A DNA stretch of 64,000 nucleotides from Scytonema sp035967975 (GTDB taxonomy: Bacteria; Cyanobacteriota; Cyanobacteriia; Cyanobacteriales; Nostocaceae), in contig JAWQFQ010000006.1 of the NCBI GenBank assembly GCA_035967975.1, forward strand, positions 1-64,000. The letters are read 5' to 3'. Below the pieces are notes generated by a model. It was not told the DNA's origin, ran no database searches, and worked only from the letters and a program-made list of their open reading frames with translations. Positions 63,413 through 64,000 of the stretch are shown piece after piece. Position 1 is the first letter of the stretch. Every line of letters begins with the position of its first letter. A program made the translations under genes and the position numbers.

Positions 63413-63428
63413 TAGACCTGTCTGTCTA
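63413..63428. promoter_or_regulatory. Putative TetR operator, upstream of the YHS gene
   Basis: TAGACCTGTCTGTCTA has 5-base inverted ends (TAGAC / GTCTA). It sits between the hydrolase stop and YHS start and nearly matches 62740-62755. Confidence 0.6.
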
Positions 63429-63465
63429 AATAAGACATGAAAAAAAATGAATCAAATGAGATGGC

Positions 63466-64000
63466 TTAGTTCTGTTGACGTTTACTCAGAAAAGTGATGA
63501 TGTAGTCAGCGATCGCTTTTCCTTCCTCCTCTAATGCAAAGTGTCCTGTATCAAGCAAATGAAACTCCAAGTCTTTCAAATCGCGTTGATAGGGGTATGC
63601 TCCTTCTGCCGGGAAGATGTAGTCATTTTTACCCCAAACAATCAACGTGGGAGGTTGATATTGCCGTAAGTAGTTTTGCCATTCGGGGTAGAGAGGTGGA
63701 TTTGAACCGTAGCTGTAAAACAGTGCCAATTGAATCTCAGTGTTACCAGGACGATCTAAGAACCGCTGATCTAGATTCCAATTATCGGGGCTGATGGCTT
63801 CGAGATTGTGAACTCCATGGGTGTATTGCCACTTCGTTGCATCCAATGTTAACAACTGGCGTAGAGCGTTCTCGTTTTCTGGGGTGCGATCGCGCCAGTA
63901 GGCTTTCAGGGGTTCCCAGAACTCGCGTAGTCCTTCGTCATAAGCATTACCATTTTGGATAATTAACGCTTCCACCCGTTCGGGGTGCTTTGTCGCAATC
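63466..64000 (-). CDS. Alpha/beta hydrolase, C-terminal part (gene continues past the window)
   Basis: The frame is open to the window edge and encodes at least 178 residues. The sequence upstream of the first in-frame GTG (ATKHPER, then VEALIIQNGNAYDEGL) is the typical region after the nucleophile elbow of epoxide-hydrolase and haloalkane-dehalogenase-like enzymes. The catalytic Asp is in LIVWGKNDYIFP and the catalytic His in LLDTGHFALEEEG. The nucleophile itself is outside the window. The protein is cytoplasmic. It probably shares regulation with the YHS gene downstream and the TetR gene. Confidence 0.9.
   Translation of the reverse strand, partial: IATKHPERVEALIIQNGNAYDEGLREFWEPLKAYWRDRTPENENALRQLLTLDATKWQYTHGVHNLEAISPDNWNLDQRFLDRPGNTEIQLALFYSYGSNPPLYPEWQNYLRQYQPPTLIVWGKNDYIFPAEGAYPYQRDLKDLEFHLLDTGHFALEEEGKAIADYIITFLSKRQQN

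Overview
This window looks like chromosome from a filamentous, probably heterocyst-forming (Nostocales-type) cyanobacterium. The evidence is the very frequent GCGATCGC (HIP1) octamers inside and between genes, arrays of 7-base tandem repeats, many copies of a GAAACCCGG/CCGGGTTTC palindrome, an rbp-rpsU pair, a DUF3288 gene, Uma2 genes and carotenoid-isomerase-like oxidoreductases. I see no rRNA, tRNA, CRISPR array, phage module or intact insertion sequence.

Layout. 1-6.5 kb: a decayed serine hydrolase, two adjacent AAA ATPases, a PLP-dependent dehydratase and two small unknown genes. 6.5-18.7 kb: a tight seven-gene minus-strand operon, in transcription order vWA (TerY-like), PP2C phosphatase, protein kinase with zinc ribbon, large SF1 helicase, a 513-residue protein ending in a HEPN-like RDxxxH motif, a coiled-coil McrB-like GTPase/ATPase, and a 721-residue zinc-ribbon protein. 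18.7-30.4 kb: repeats and a 57-residue small gene, a two-component pair, RNase T2, two Uma2 genes, a cation efflux gene, a chimera of half a fluoride channel with a beheaded histidine phosphatase, a duplicated-domain exported protein and clpC. 30.4-45 kb: DUF3288, an MCE/ABC lipid-transport pair, two paralogous FAD oxidoreductases, a lipid kinase, a dihydroorotase homologue lacking its HxH metal motif, a double-headed histidine phosphatase, a CHMI-like tautomerase and a GHL10-protease-like fusion. 45-49 kb: rbp, rpsU, a DUF1328 micro-gene, two peptidoglycan-binding proteins and an SDR. 49-64 kb: a large TPS exoprotein, DUF2330 plus RnfD-like genes, a vWA lipoprotein followed by a pentapeptide-repeat kinase, an MscS channel, a dead DUF4058 fragment, and a TetR/YHS/hydrolase cluster with matching operator-like sites.

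The most interesting item is the seven-gene operon. It couples a phosphorylation switch (vWA + PP2C + kinase, the arrangement named TerY-P triad) to nucleic-acid-processing ATPases and a possible HEPN RNase, and reads as a candidate defence or stress island with a non-standard effector set. The second is that a dispersed palindrome has entered two unrelated genes in the same reading phase, adding nearly the same peptide to both. One of those genes has a paralogue in this window that lacks the insert.
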